NCBI GenBank assembly: GCA_963693085.1
Contig: OY856411.1
Span: 113,390,767 to 113,454,766 of the forward strand
DNA length: 64,000 nucleotides
From: Alisma plantago-aquatica
Lineage: Eukaryota > Streptophyta > Magnoliopsida > Alismatales > Alismataceae
Direction of reading: 5' to 3'
The notes under the pieces were generated by a model. That model did not search any database. It saw nothing but the letters and a program-made list of their open reading frames with translations, and was not told where the DNA came from. Position 1 is the first letter of the stretch; every line of letters begins with the position of its first letter. Below, one piece after another: positions 1 to 10,350 of the stretch. A program made the translations under genes and the position numbers.

Positions 1-584
1 ACCACGATAATAATGTATCTAGCCGTCCTTAACCACTTCATTCGGAACAATCCATTTCGGTATCAGTTATGTGACAGGATTGAATGGATACCAATTTCCT
101 GAAGCTCTGACACCTACCAACTAAGAAGGTAGCTGTAGCTTGCACCAAGTGCTTTCATGGGCATATGCGTCTCCCATGGAAGATTTCAAACTTAACTGTC
201 AAATGTATAACCCAAGGTGCCTTCCGTCATCCCTGTGACACACATTGCAGTAGTGAATTACCAATGCAAAACACATTTCAGGAACAGATCGAGGTTCCAC
301 AGGAATTACATAAAAGCAACATGTGCCGCCTATTTTTGTTTACTGGGTCGCTTCCACGCCTCTATCTGCCTGTGCCGACCAAGCTCTTGTCATTGTGAGG
401 GAAGTCTGTGATGGCCTGTGGACAGCTGTTGCCAGGATCCCACGGACACAATCTGGGTCACTGAGGGCAGGAACGAGGTCATCCGCGAGGCAGCTGTCTC
501 CGGTTGACAGATGACGGTTCTGAAAAAGGATGCACCAAGCTAGGGCTTTGGAATTGGGGACGTTAACTTCATGTACCAGCAACA
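1..584. other. Unassigned flank left of copia element
   Basis: I recognise no domain here. The stretch around 400-510 is more GC-rich than its surroundings. Open frames on both strands are under 90 codons and resemble no family I know. A GCTCTGACACC string at 104-114 resembles the complement of an initiator tRNA-Met primer site, but no LTR can be shown to start beside it. Confidence 0.3.
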
Positions 585-1261
585 TGTGCAATTTAATTAA
601 TAGGTTCAAACCAGATTTAGATAAGAATAGAAAAATAAACAGCGCAAGATAAATTAAAGAATGAAGTTAGGAACACACATTCGTTGAAAAATGAACATGT
701 TACTTAAAGCAATCAGCGGCCCACAATACTAGACGTCGTTTTTTTAGTCGACCCAATCACGAATCTGAAGAAGGTTGTCATCTAGTTCGTGCTTGACAAT
801 GGTCGGTTGCACTACCAGCGTAGCCCAGCAACCACAGGAATCACCACCTGACAGATCACGTCTCAAAGGAGGAGAAGAAGAAACTTGCTACTCTCAGGAA
901 AAGAACCCCATGTAGCAACTCGGAAGAAACGACTGAAAGCTCTCTTGTATGGTTTGCAAAATACGAACAAAATGGCTGACGGATGATGTTCGTTTTAGAT
1001 GTGTTTAACCCTAATAATCGGAGACTTATTTATAGCTTTACGCGCACCAAAGTCCTATTTCCATTAAGACGCAATCACTCGATTGTTCTTGTATGTATTG
1101 CAAAAAAAATTTGCAAGTAAAACACTTTCCTATTAGGAATAAAAATCTCATTTAGGAAAGAAATAATTAATTAAATTAATAATTAATTATGTAGTTGTAT
1201 CCTTGTGTAAAAGTAAAGACAAAAGACGGAAGACACAATCCACAATCATACGGAAAACATA
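585..1261 (-). repeat. Truncated 3' LTR of the copia element
   Basis: About 670 bases align with 4068-4740 of the other LTR, including the shared stretch around AGGAGGAGAAGAAG and the AATTAATTAAATTAATAATT tract. In element orientation the first part of the LTR, corresponding to about 4740-5278, is absent, and RT-coding sequence abuts the break. This places a deletion end at about 1255-1265. Confidence 0.8.
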
Positions 1262-1667
1262 TGAATAGGTATCAAAATAATGTATTTACTTCCCTGTGTG
1301 TGTAACCCTTAGCAACTAATCTAGCCTTATATTTATTGATTGTCATGTCTGCATTTATTTTCTTCTTAAAGATCCATTTGCAACCAACTGCAGAACAACC
1401 AGGAGGTAAATCTACCAATTCTCAAGTTCTATTCGAGAGAATTGATTGAATTTCATCATTAACGACTTCTTTTCAAAACTTAGCTTCTGGAGAATCCATA
1501 GCTTATTGGAAAGATATAGGATAATCCTCAACATTGTAAGTGAGAAACTCACTTCCAAAGTCCTTGGATGTCCTAGGTCATTTACTTCTCCTTTTTTTTG
1601 GTGCTCCATTTACTTCTCCTTGGTTCAACCATTTCTTCAGAATCATCACATTGAGAAATAGCTTGTT
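1262..1667 (-). pseudogene. Copia reverse transcriptase, N-terminal fragment
   Basis: On the minus strand this reads the linker and start of a copia RT. Recognisable pieces are a WELVDLPPGCSAVGCKWIFK-type segment near 1370-1430, then KYKARLVAKGYT (near 1330) and FDTYS near 1275, which is where copia RTs normally read DTYSPV. The frame shifts several times. Everything after the DTYS motif, including the YVDD catalytic motif, is gone, and the sequence passes into LTR sequence. Confidence 0.75.
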
Positions 1668-2627
1668 CTAAGTCGCCCCCACATTTGCCATCCTTTCCAC
1701 GTGCTCGAGAATGGAGCATGTGGTGAATGAATTTTCTTGAGATACTTCATTGGGCACACCAATTTTTATGGGTAGCACATCCTCAATGAATGTAGCATCA
1801 AGTAATTCTACAACTGTATTAACCTCAATGCCTGATATATCAGATTCTACAATCAAGAATCTACATGCATAACTTGTCTCTACATGCCCCAAGAATATGG
1901 CATCAACTGTTTTCATTCTGAGTTTCTTCCTTTTGTGTTCAGGAACAAATACCTTAGCAAGGCACCACCACACTCGAAGATATTTGAGACTCAGTTTTCT
2001 TCCTCTCCATAGCTCAAACGAACTACTCTCTGCATGTTTATGGGGAACTCTATTTGAAATTTGAAAAACCGTATTCAAAACTTCCCCCCACATGAAGTTG
2101 GATAGACCTGAGGTTTGGAGTAAAGAATTGACCATATCTATAAGGGTTCCATTTTTACGTTCAACTATTCCATTAAACTGTGGTGAATACAGAGTGGTAA
2201 CCTCATGAACTATATCATGTAATTGGCCAAATTCCAAAAACATGTTCGAGGTGTATTCTCCTCCCCTATCAGACCTTAATTGTTCAAGTACTTTGTTGGT
2301 TTGAGTTCCAACTTCTTTTTTATAAATTTTACATTTATCCAATGTCTCGTCTTTACTTCTAAGTAAAAAGGCATAACAATATCTACTAGCATCATCAATA
2401 AAAGTTATAAAATAACATTTTTGATCCCTAGTAGCAATCTCATTAAATTCACAGATATAAGTATGCAATAAATCCAATATTTCCAAATTCATATACATAT
2501 AATGAAAAGACTTCCTAGGTAATTTATCTTGCACACATATTTCACATTTATTATTGCTAATGTCATATTTAGAGATTAAATTTAGATTCATCATACACTT
2601 CATTAAGACAACATCAACATGTCCCAA
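1668..2627 (-). pseudogene. Copia integrase with pre-integrase zinc finger, inactive
   Basis: A 319-residue open frame holds the end of the GAG-pre-integrase finger (CEICVQDK), then the integrase core with YFITFIDDASRY, LRSDRGGEYTS and the NGIVERKNGTL glutamate motif, then the copia-type C-terminal region with a WRGRK box. In copia integrases the first catalytic aspartate lies in an HTD motif. Here the matching position reads HTY, so the DDE triad is incomplete. The frame is open but not functional. It lies between the protease remnant and the truncated RT, as expected for copia. Confidence 0.85.
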
Positions 2628-2878
2628 ATGTGAATGTCAAACATAAGATGATACAAAATTTATGCATACAAAACTATAATCATTCAAATTTAAAATAGAA
2701 TTTGAAACATGTTCAAGATGAATCTTAAATAAGTTCTCCACATCGCATAAATACCTTGCCAAAAAATAAAGAATCAAGAATCACGAAGGCATGTAATAAT
2801 AGCCTTATTATATATGCAATCTACTCTATAACCATCCCTGATCAAAATTATGCCACAAAGGATATTGTGTCGAATGGT
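2628..2878 (-). pseudogene. Degenerate linker between copia protease and integrase
   Basis: By position this should encode the end of the protease and the start of the GAG-pre-integrase domain. Short runs on the minus strand fit that, but the region is broken by stops and frameshifts and I can name no clear motif in it. Confidence 0.4.
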
Positions 2879-3250
2879 TCAAACATGTCTGACCCTGTGA
2901 AGATTCAATATCTTCCTCAAAGGGAACTTCAAGTCCACCCGCCCTTCACCTTTGACTTCTGCAGAGCTGGAATTTTCCAAAGTCACAGACCGACCTCGAG
3001 AGGCCAGGTAAGACACAAACAAGGACTTATCAACACAAACATGTACATAAACTCCAATGTCAAATATCCAATAAAGTGGTTCAAAAATAGAAAAGATTTC
3101 AGCTTTTATAGATACATACCCATCATTGAGACTCAAGGATGTAGTCATCATATTGATCACATCCTCCTCACTTGCAGATGCAACAACTTTTTTTGCCTTC
3201 TTTGAAGGACATCCTTGTTTCAGTGGACAACATGTCCACAAGTCCAACAA
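2879..3250 (-). pseudogene. Copia zinc knuckle and protease remnant
   Basis: The N-terminal part carries a CCHC knuckle-like string (CWTC, then H, then GCPSKK) that is split by a one-base frame change. It is followed by a segment around WIFDIGVYVHVC. Copia proteases have D-S/T-G followed by an H-x-C in this place, and here the motif reads D-I-G, so the catalytic loop is altered. Its position between gag and integrase supports the assignment. Confidence 0.6.
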
Positions 3251-3253
3251 GGT

Positions 3254-3943
3254 TTATTCTTCGGCTTTATTCTGGATCTTGGTCCTAGGTTTATGCATAT
3301 TTTTTGTTTTCTTATCTTTGGTTTTAATAGTAGTAAAATTAACACTCGGATTCGTATCAGTAGGCACGTTGACAGTCTTCTCTTTTACGTATTCTTCTTG
3401 TATGTTTATATCCATCATTAAATCATTCATTGACAAGTTTTCTTTGCAGTATTTAAGGGACATGTCAAACGATTCTCATGACTTCGGGAATTTTTCTAGG
3501 ATAGACATAACAACGAACTTCTCTGACAATTCCATGTTTGCATCTGAGAGTTCATGACACAGGAGATGAAAGTTGTGTGTTTGATCAGAAACTGACTTGC
3601 CCTTAACCATCTGAAATTTAAGAAATTTAGACACGTAGTACTTTTCAGCACCTTGGTTTTTAGTACTAAAATTCTTAACTAACGATTCCCATAAAACCTT
3701 GGACGTAGTAACATACGTCTTCGAGTAAGAGTCATACAGCTTGTTATTTAAACCAAATAGAATCAAACATTGACACGTCTTGTCACCATTCTTCCAGTTA
3801 GCAATTATATTTACATTATCAGTAATACTATCATCAGATTTATGTTTGGTGTCTTCAAGTACTAATCAAAACCCACAATTCAGCCAAATTTGCATCTGAC
3901 TCTGCCAATGGGCAAAGTTGGTACCAATAAATTTTTCAGACAT
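3254..3943 (-). pseudogene. Copia gag (UBN2-type), broken
   Basis: The minus strand from an ATG at about 3943 reads MSEKFIGTNFAHWQSQM, a typical start of plant copia gag proteins. It continues through an LYDSYSKTYVTTSKVLWESL segment and an NFHLLCHELSDANMELSEKF segment, matching UBN2-type gag. In-frame stops interrupt it, one where the family normally has a tryptophan after FPKS (about 3476), consistent with TGG to TGA. A lysine-rich tail precedes the zinc knuckle. Two start-region stops near 3880 confirm it is dead. Confidence 0.75.
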
Positions 3944-4067
3944 ACTAGTAGTATCAATTTTATTTCCAGAACCACCCTGACCAGGATTTGTTAATTAACG
4001 ATGGGTAATGAATTCTTTAAAACTTTTGTTAATTTTTATGTTTACGACGTTACATGCAACATCAATA

Positions 4068-5278
4068 TGTACAATTTAATTTACAGGTTCAAGCCAGATC
4101 CAGATAAGAACATAAGAATAAACAGTGCAAGAAAAATTAAAGAACGAAGTTAGGAACACAAACCAGATCGTTTGTTGACAGATGAATGTGTTACTTAAAG
4201 AAATTAGTGGCCCGTAATCCTGAAGGATAGACTTCGTTCTTCTAGTCGACACGGTCACGAACCTGAAGAAGGTTGTCGTCTCGCTCGTGCTTGACGTAGC
4301 CGATTGTAATATCAGCACAACTCAACGATTGCAGTAACCACCGCCTGATAGATCACTTCTCAAAGGAGGAGAAGAAGGAACTTGCTACTCGCAACAGAAG
4401 AACCACAAGTAGCAACTCGGAAGCGACGAATGAAAGCTCTCCTATAGGGTTTGCAAAATATGAACAAAATGGATGACTGTTGAAGTTTGTTATAGATGTA
4501 TTTAACCCTAATAACCAGAGGCTTATTTATAGTATTACACATACCGAAGTTTTATTCCCATTAAGATGCAATCACTCGATTGCTCTTGTACGTATTGCAA
4601 AAAAATTCGCAAGGAAAACACTTTCCTATTAGGAATAAAAATCTCGTTTCAAAAAGAAATAATTAATTAAATTAATAATTAATTACACAGTTGTATTCTT
4701 GTGTAAAAATAAAGACAGAAGACATTCTCCATAATCCACAATTCATAATTCTGAGCCCGAACTCGTACGGCCCGACCCGGTGAGACATGGCGTGCGTGTG
4801 TGTGTGTGTGCATCGAGGTCCTATTCCCAATTAAGATGCAATCACTCGATAGCTCTTGTACGTATTGCGAAAAAATACGTAAGGAAAATACTTTCTTATT
4901 AGGAATAAAAATCCAATTTAAGATAGAAATTATTAATTAATTATATAGTTATATCCTTATGTAAAAATGAAGATGAAAAATATTCTCCACAATCCACAAG
5001 TCTGAGCTCGTGTCAGGCCTAGCAAGGCGTGGCTCGCGCCCGTGTACGTCATATGTGTGTGTTGTGGTCACCATACCCACCAAAGATGTGAGAATACTCC
5101 CCTAGTATTCTTGGACACTAGTGCCATATGTGACCATTCATATAAAGACACAAAAGTTTATAGGAGGAAGCAATGTGGGACTAAACTCCTCCCATTTGCA
5201 CAAGACAACACACTATCTTTTTCACAAATACAAACTGCACTATATTAAACTTAACCCATGCTATATACAAAGCTAACA
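4068..5278 (-). repeat. 5' LTR of the copia element with internal duplication
   Basis: The left part aligns with 585-1261. The right part contains the phrase AATGTGGGACTAAACTCCTC, seen in antisense near the start of many plant copia LTRs, and ends in AGCTAACA, the complement of a TGTTAGCT start. A tandem duplication inside it (4546-5065) lengthens the LTR. I see no clear primer binding site left of 4068. Confidence 0.65.
4546..5065. repeat. Tandem duplication of about 260 bp inside the LTR
   Basis: The block at about 4546-4813 is repeated, diverged, at about 4814-5065. Both copies start with TTCCCA(A)TTAAGATGCAATCA, continue with CACTCGAT and an AATTAATTAA-rich tract, and end in a short TGTG run after GGCGTG. 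The truncated LTR at 585-1261 carries only one copy over the part it retains. Confidence 0.75.
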
Positions 5279-5532
5279 ACCATTATTGTTGTTCACTGAA
5301 GCATATCCCGATGATGGATGGCAAGTGATGTTCCCAGCTTGCCCGTGTCGTGCCGTACTCAAGTTCGTGATTCAGATGTGAGCAGTTGACTTCCTCTTGC
5401 ACTGGGATCAGCCGCTCCAAGATGCTCATGTCCAACTCCAAGAAGAGATAAGGAAGTATCAACAATGTGCCACAGCTATTTCTGAGATAGGTAGTGTACT
5501 AAAGATACTCGCACGGTCAAGAAATATATGCC
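5279..5532 (-). other. Unassigned segment with a 60-codon frame
   Basis: A minus-strand frame at 5283-5465 reads SILERLIPVQEEVNCSHLNH and is less biased in composition than the surrounding repeats, so it could be the remnant of a host exon. I do not recognise the protein and see no splice sites that settle it. Confidence 0.2.
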
Positions 5533-5721
5533 TATATATATATATATCGTATGGAATTAAGAGATTAAAATTTCTTCACTTCCCCACTCCCATAATCTGT
5601 GACGAATGTTGAACATCCGAGAGGGTGGTAAATCAAGAGATGCTTCTCTGTGTGATTTTGAATCTGTGTCCCTTTATTGGAGACCACCAGAATTTGCCAA
5701 CCAGACTATTTTTTTTCCGGC
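5533..5721 (-). mobile_element. tRNA-derived SINE, copy 1
   Basis: Leftmost of three head-to-tail copies on the minus strand. It begins AGCCGG at the right end, carries a decayed pol III B box (AGATTCAAAATC), shares the body motif GATTTACCACCCTCTC with copy 2, and ends in TTAATTCCATAC followed by an AT run. Its A box is eroded. Confidence 0.75.
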
Positions 5722-5893
5722 TTATGTATGTATGTATGTATGGGATTAAGAGAGAAAGATCCCCCCTCTCCCATGTCTGTGCAGAGGCCGAACGCCTGAG
5801 AGGGTGGTAAATCAAGGCGGCAACTGGGATTCGAACCCGAGTCCCTTTGTTAGGAGACATTGTGCTTGACCACTTGAACCACTCCTTGTCGGC
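5722..5893 (-). mobile_element. tRNA-derived SINE, copy 2 (best preserved promoter)
   Basis: On the minus strand the right end carries an A-box-like TGGTTCAAGTGGTCAAGC (about 5864-5881). About 30 bases further on is a perfect B box GGTTCGAATCCC (5826-5837). This is the split internal promoter of RNA polymerase III in tRNAs and tRNA-derived SINEs. The body follows (TTTACCACCCTCTCAGGCG), and the 3' end is TTAATCCCATAC plus a CATA repeat tail. No full tRNA fold is kept and the unit is 172 bp, so it is a SINE and not a tRNA gene. I do not recognise the family. Confidence 0.8.
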
Positions 5894-6076
5894 ATATGTA
5901 TGTATGTATGTATGAGATTATGAGAGAAAGATTTCTCTCTCCCTCTACCATAACCAGGGGTGGAAGCCGGATACCTGGAAGGGTGGTAAATTAAGAGATG
6001 CTTCTTTGTGTGGTTTCAAACCCAGGTCCCATTGGGGACCAGCAAAATTTGCTAAATGGGTTATTCCCTTACCGGC
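5894..6076 (-). mobile_element. tRNA-derived SINE, copy 3
   Basis: Same layout as copies 1 and 2. The right end is GCCGGTAAGGG, the B box reads GGGTTTGAAACC, the body contains TTTACCACCCTTCCAGG, and the 3' end is ATAATCTCATAC followed by a CATA repeat. Its right end directly abuts the CATA-type tail of the neighbouring LINE at 6077. Confidence 0.75.
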
Positions 6077-7254
6077 TATATGTATGTAAGTATCAGATTC
6101 AGGTAAACATATTTCAACACCTTCCTAAAATTGTAGGAGGTCAAAAGTATATGTGGGCCCAACGCCAAACGTCCAACAAACTTAACCACAACTCACACAT
6201 CTAAGTAACTTATGTTTAACACATTTACAAGTTTTTACAGTTATACTCTTCTCATTTGTGGTTGTTCCTTGTCTCTTCTTGCATTCCTTTCTTCCCATAT
6301 ATAGTAACATAGTGCAACAAATAAAATCTTCCTTGTGTCATCCTTCCCACATCTTGTCAACATTTTCCTCAGCTCGTTTTTCAGCATTTGTTATAGTTGG
6401 AACTCTTCATCTATGAGTCACCATACCTCCTTTGTGAAGCTGTATTTTCCTACAAGATGAGTGTGGGACTCCTCCTTGCACAATAAGAAAATCGCAGACA
6501 TCATAATTCCATTCTCGCAATCTATCAAGGGTAGCCAGTGCATTATGCAGAATTTTATAGAACACATACTATATTTTGGGACGTGAAGACTAGTCCAAGT
6601 CTACTCCCCATAGACATCCTTTCCTACCCTTGAACGTATTTCTTTCCATAGATTTATCTTTGTGTCTTTGAGCCTCCAATTCCCTAAGTCATGGGGCTCA
6701 AACAAATGCCTATTCTATTGCCATACCTCCGTCATGATATTAATGGTGTGTTAGTATCTCTCATTTGTTCTAGGCTTGAAGTCTAGACCTTTAGGATATA
6801 TTTCTATCATCCATCTCCCCCACGTCGTGGTGCCTTTCTGATTGTAAATAATTCTCTGCATGGTCCCCCATTTTGCAATATCTCTGGGTGTTTTCAGTCC
6901 CAAACCTCCTTCTTCTTTTGAAAGCACCATTCTTGCATACTTCATTGGATGATGTGTACTTGACCATAAGAAGTTAGCCATCTTTATCTCCATTTTGTCC
7001 AGGACCGAACAAGGAATCTCACCTTGTTGAACCTAGAAAATCAGTAACCCCTCAATAGTTTCTCGTATCAGAGTAGTCCTCCCTGCCATGGATGTCTTCT
7101 GTGTTGGCCATTTGTTAATTATTTCCTCCGGTCTTCCATACAATCAGTAAAATCCTTCACTTGCAGGTTACCCCCAGCTAACGGAAATATATTATTGGAA
7201 ACATTCCTTTCTCTACTTCCATAGCCTCCATCAACCTGTCCTCCATCTGGTAGC
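6077..7254 (-). mobile_element. LINE, 3' part: RT thumb, zf-RVT and 3' tail
   Basis: On the minus strand 6751-6993 encodes FLWSSTHH then ARMVLSKEEGGLGLK, the segment that follows the RT domain in plant L1-type LINEs. Further left come a decayed zf-RVT domain (REWNYDVCDF, then KEESHTHLVG) and a C-terminal YYIWEERNARR-type end near 6270. The last ~150 bases are non-coding and end in AATCTGATACTTACATACAT. The upstream half lies at 22943-26440. The two were separated by the LTR element at 7255-22942, as shown by the shared GTAGC target site. Confidence 0.85.
7250..7254. repeat. Target site duplication, left copy (GTAGC)
   Basis: GTAGC here directly precedes the LTR and is repeated at 22943-22947 directly after the other LTR. 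The 5-bp length is usual for LTR retrotransposons. Confidence 0.9.
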
Positions 7255-9647
7255 TGGTGCGATTCCGCTAGAGGTGCAACACACTAGCCGATTTGACTCG
7301 ACTAGATGCGCCCCACGAGGTCAGAACGCACGGGATGGGATTGTGCTTTTAAAATTTATAAACCTAAACTAGCGCACCTACTTGTACTAAAACAACTACA
7401 CCCGCAAGCGCACAGGGTCGTGTTGTATTATAGGAAGGTGGCAAGTATAGGGTCGATCCACAGGGAAAAGAGGGGGCGCTAGAGCTAGGTTCCTACTGCG
7501 AAGTCTAGGGTTAAGGGTTTAAAGGTTGATTTGATCGCTAACTAAGGATGAACAAGAAAGCAGTTAAAGGCAGGAATGAAATCTACGTTAACCCTAGACT
7601 AGATTAAGACTAAGCAGGAAAGAAAGGACTAAGCTAGGTATGAAAAGACAAATTATGCTAAGGCAAGCAAGAGAAAAGCAAAAGAGCAATTAAAGAACTA
7701 AACTAACATGAGCAAGGCAAGAACAAGGCAAGCAATTGACTAAGCAAGAAAAGAACTAATTAAGCTAAGCAGGCACAAAACTAGGGTTTTAAGCAATAAA
7801 GAGAGGTGTGGGCTGTTTAGGGGTATGAACTTATCACTTATGTTGGGGGTGACATATGAACATTATGATTCCATTTAGACTATCCAAACCAAACAACAAG
7901 TTAGAGTCTAATGAATTAACCTAAGCTACTAATTGGCCATGGATATGCTAGGTTGTGTATAGGGGAACTAGTTCCTAACACCACCCACTACCCTTATGGG
8001 GCTCAATTGGGTTAGGGATTAGGTTCAATTCAATTAGAGTTCAATTAAGTCTAGGTTTCTAGATTAGGCATTCCTAGGGCAATTAGGGGCCGAGGGTAGT
8101 AATGGGGAGGTGAAATTAGGGTTTTGGACCCCAATTCCCCCACATTCTAGCCTTGAGAAGGCTCCATGCTAATTGCAATAGAATTACCTAATCCAGCTAC
8201 TTAGATCTCTCACTTAGGTTTAGGGAGATTGATTAGGATGTAGGAAGATGGGAGGCAACCTAGGTCCAAGAATTGGACCTAGGGGCAAATCCCAAAATTC
8301 ACACATATAAGCAATTTGCTTAAATTTCTAAGTGATTTCACACACAAACCAACAAACAATCCATGGAGAATGAGATAGAAATAGAATATAATCATTAACA
8401 AATGAAATTACAAAGTTTACATGTCATTTTCCCCCAACATGGTATCAAAGTAACATAATTTCCCCCAAACAGCCCACCCACAGGGGCCTAGCTACTCATA
8501 GAAATGGAAAATACAAAAAGAGAGAAGAAAAAGGTAGAAGAAGCCATGGAGCTCGGTGTAGATGAAGAAGTCCTCCTCTCCAGCAGCTACAGGGACATCC
8601 TCCTTCTTCTCCTTGGATGAAATGGTGTGGAATGATGGAGGGAAGTGGATGGAAGGCTTAGATATGGGGGGTTATGTGGTGGAAATGGTGAAATGGAGTG
8701 GATTTGAGGTGGATATGGAGTCGAATGGAGTGGGTTGCGATTTGGGGAGCTAGGAAGGTGTAGAAGGTAGCTAACCTCGTGCCCCAGCCGCCACCTAGGT
8801 ATATATAGGAGTCTAGGGGGTCTAGGGTTAAGTTAGGGGCAAAATGGGAAAAGTAGTGAAAAAGTGGCTGGATTTTGTGAGTAGCACGGCTGTGGTGGGG
8901 TACCACGACCGTGGTGGGTAGGGTAGGCCACGGCCGTAGTGGATGGGCACGGTCGTGGGAATAAAAATTGCAAACTTACAGGGTTTTTGTCAAAACGGCC
9001 ACGGTCGTGGTGTGTCACCACGGCCGTGGTGGAAGTGGTGTGCCACGGCTGTGGTGTATGGCACAGCCGTGGTGGGCTTGGTGGAGGTGGTCGTGGTGCT
9101 GCTGCACGGCCGTTTTGATCTTCTGTGCCACAACCGTTTTGTGGAGCACGGTCGTGGTGTCAACCCATTGCACGACCATTTTGTGTTGCACGGCCGTGGT
9201 GTCAACCCATTGCACGACCGTTTTTTGCTGCACGGCCGTGCTGCCTTCTGCTTGATTTGGAGGTTGAACCTGTCGATTTCTAAGTGACCTAGCACGGCCG
9301 TTTTGTGGTACCACGGCCATGCTGTGTCCTGGGGAAACACTTTGACTTGGATCTTTGACTTTTCTTGGACATCTTTGCTTCAATTGATCTTTGGCCACTA
9401 GGGGTAGGTCGAGGGAGCATCAGAATTCACTTTGGGCCTCTCCAAGTGCAGAGGAACCCTAGGATCACCCCTTCTCTCTCTCTTCCATCAAGCGTGGTCC
9501 GAATGCCTGAAAAGCATGCAAATAATGTCCATAAGTGCATTTTATACAAATAAGCATATTAGGGGGAATGACATGGAATCTAACAGGTATAGATGTGATT
9601 GAAGAGCAAAAAGACACAAGATTAAGCCCTAAAATAGGGCTGAATCA
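7255..9647 (-). repeat. 3' LTR of the Athila-like element
   Basis: Begins TGGTGCGATTCCGC and ends GGGCTGAATCA on the plus strand. It aligns with 20531-22942 nearly base for base, with a few small indels, for example 15 bases missing near 7490 compared with the other copy. Several short frames inside (for example 8562-8753 and 8943-9287) come from low-complexity sequence and are not genes. Confidence 0.92.
8880..9320. repeat. Cluster of CACGGCCGTG palindromes in the 3' LTR
   Basis: About 17 copies of the palindrome CACGGCCGTG or one- or two-base variants (CACGACCGTG, CACGGTCGTG, CACGGCTGTG, CACAGCCGTG) are spread over 440 bases, often followed by GTG or TTTTG. Part of the array is a tandem repeat carrying GTCAACCCATTGCACG. 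Most variants differ by a transition. Confidence 0.85.
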
Positions 9648-9684
9648 CCACCCCAAACTTGAAACATACTTGTCCTCAAGTATG
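9648..9684 (-). other. Polypurine tract and hairpin beside the 3' LTR
   Basis: On the minus strand a purine-rich TTTGGGGTGG lies directly before the LTR start TGATTCAG, as expected for the plus-strand primer. Just upstream, 9665-9684 is a perfect hairpin with an 8-bp stem (CATACTTG/CAAGTATG) and a 4-base loop. Confidence 0.75.
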
Positions 9685-10345
9685 CTCCAACTCAATCTCT
9701 CTACAAACTTTCACAAAAAGAAATGACAAATGCAATATAAAAGACGATTGTTGCTGAATGGGATCAAAGATGACTAAGTACATGCATTTCACCTCTCTCC
9801 TCTCCTTCTTTCACAATCCAATCATGAAAAGAGCACAAAGCATATGAACTTCAAATATAGCACATAGAATACACAAGTTATCCATATCTCTTCCATTAAG
9901 TTCCAGGTAAACTGTTTTATGGTGGCGTTAATCAAGAATGACTAGGAGTGTTGTTTCACATTCATGCATTCAATCTTATATCTCAAATCAAACCAAATGA
10001 CCCACGTGGCTGCGGAAAAGGGTAAAATGAGCTAAGTTTGGTGTTTCCTAGCTCAATGGGTATGAAAGTGGAAGAAAGGGTTGCGGTAAGATTTTTGAGT
10101 GTTTTTACACACTCATCTTTTCTTTATTTGAATGCTCTTAAACAGGAGCATCCTTTTATTTTCTTTTTCTTTTTGCATTTTTTTATTTTCTTTCTTTCCC
10201 TTGGTGTAGATGGGGCATATGGTGGATAGAGTGAAGTGGTGAGATAAAGATGTGGCCACCCCAAACTTTTGGAGGTGGCCACGACTAATATGTGCACTTT
10301 GGCATCTATTTATGAGGCGGAGGGGTACGAAGATGGCGGGAGAAT
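9685..10345 (-). other. Non-coding internal region of the Athila-like element
   Basis: No gene is visible. A second copy of the polypurine-like string CCACCCCAAACTTTTGG lies at 10256-10272. Runs of T and CTTT occur around 10160-10200. Confidence 0.5.
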
Positions 10346-10350
10346 AGTCG
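10346..10350. repeat. Target site duplication of the solo LTR, left (AGTCG)
   Basis: AGTCG directly precedes the TGTAAGGACC start of the solo LTR and recurs at 14595-14599 after its CACA end. Confidence 0.88.

Larger units (their letters stand above)
585..5278 (-). mobile_element. Decayed Ty1/copia retrotransposon, internally deleted
   Basis: Two diverged direct repeats (585-1261 and the left half of 4068-5278) flank coding remnants that read right to left as gag, zinc knuckle, protease, integrase and the start of reverse transcriptase. This is the copia domain order. The reverse transcriptase breaks off near 1262 and runs straight into LTR sequence, so the rest of RT, RNase H, the polypurine tract and the first part of the 3' LTR are missing. 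The two LTR copies differ by many substitutions, which suggests an old insertion. No matching target duplication was found, so the outer ends (TG at 585, CA at 5278) are provisional. Confidence 0.85.

Noticed and set aside
104..114. GCTCTGACACC as a primer binding site complement of a copia element
   Set aside because: One mismatch to the tRNA-Met pattern, and no LTR can be shown to begin at its right side. The region 115-584 has no partner in the window.
5826..5882. A genuine tRNA gene
   Set aside because: A and B boxes are present but there is no complete cloverleaf, and the same unit occurs three times with SINE-type tails.
8562..9398. Open frames of 60-127 codons inside the Athila-like LTRs (also 21784-22693)
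   Set aside because: They follow the palindrome cluster and purine-rich sequence of the LTR, occur in several overlapping frames and resemble no protein family.
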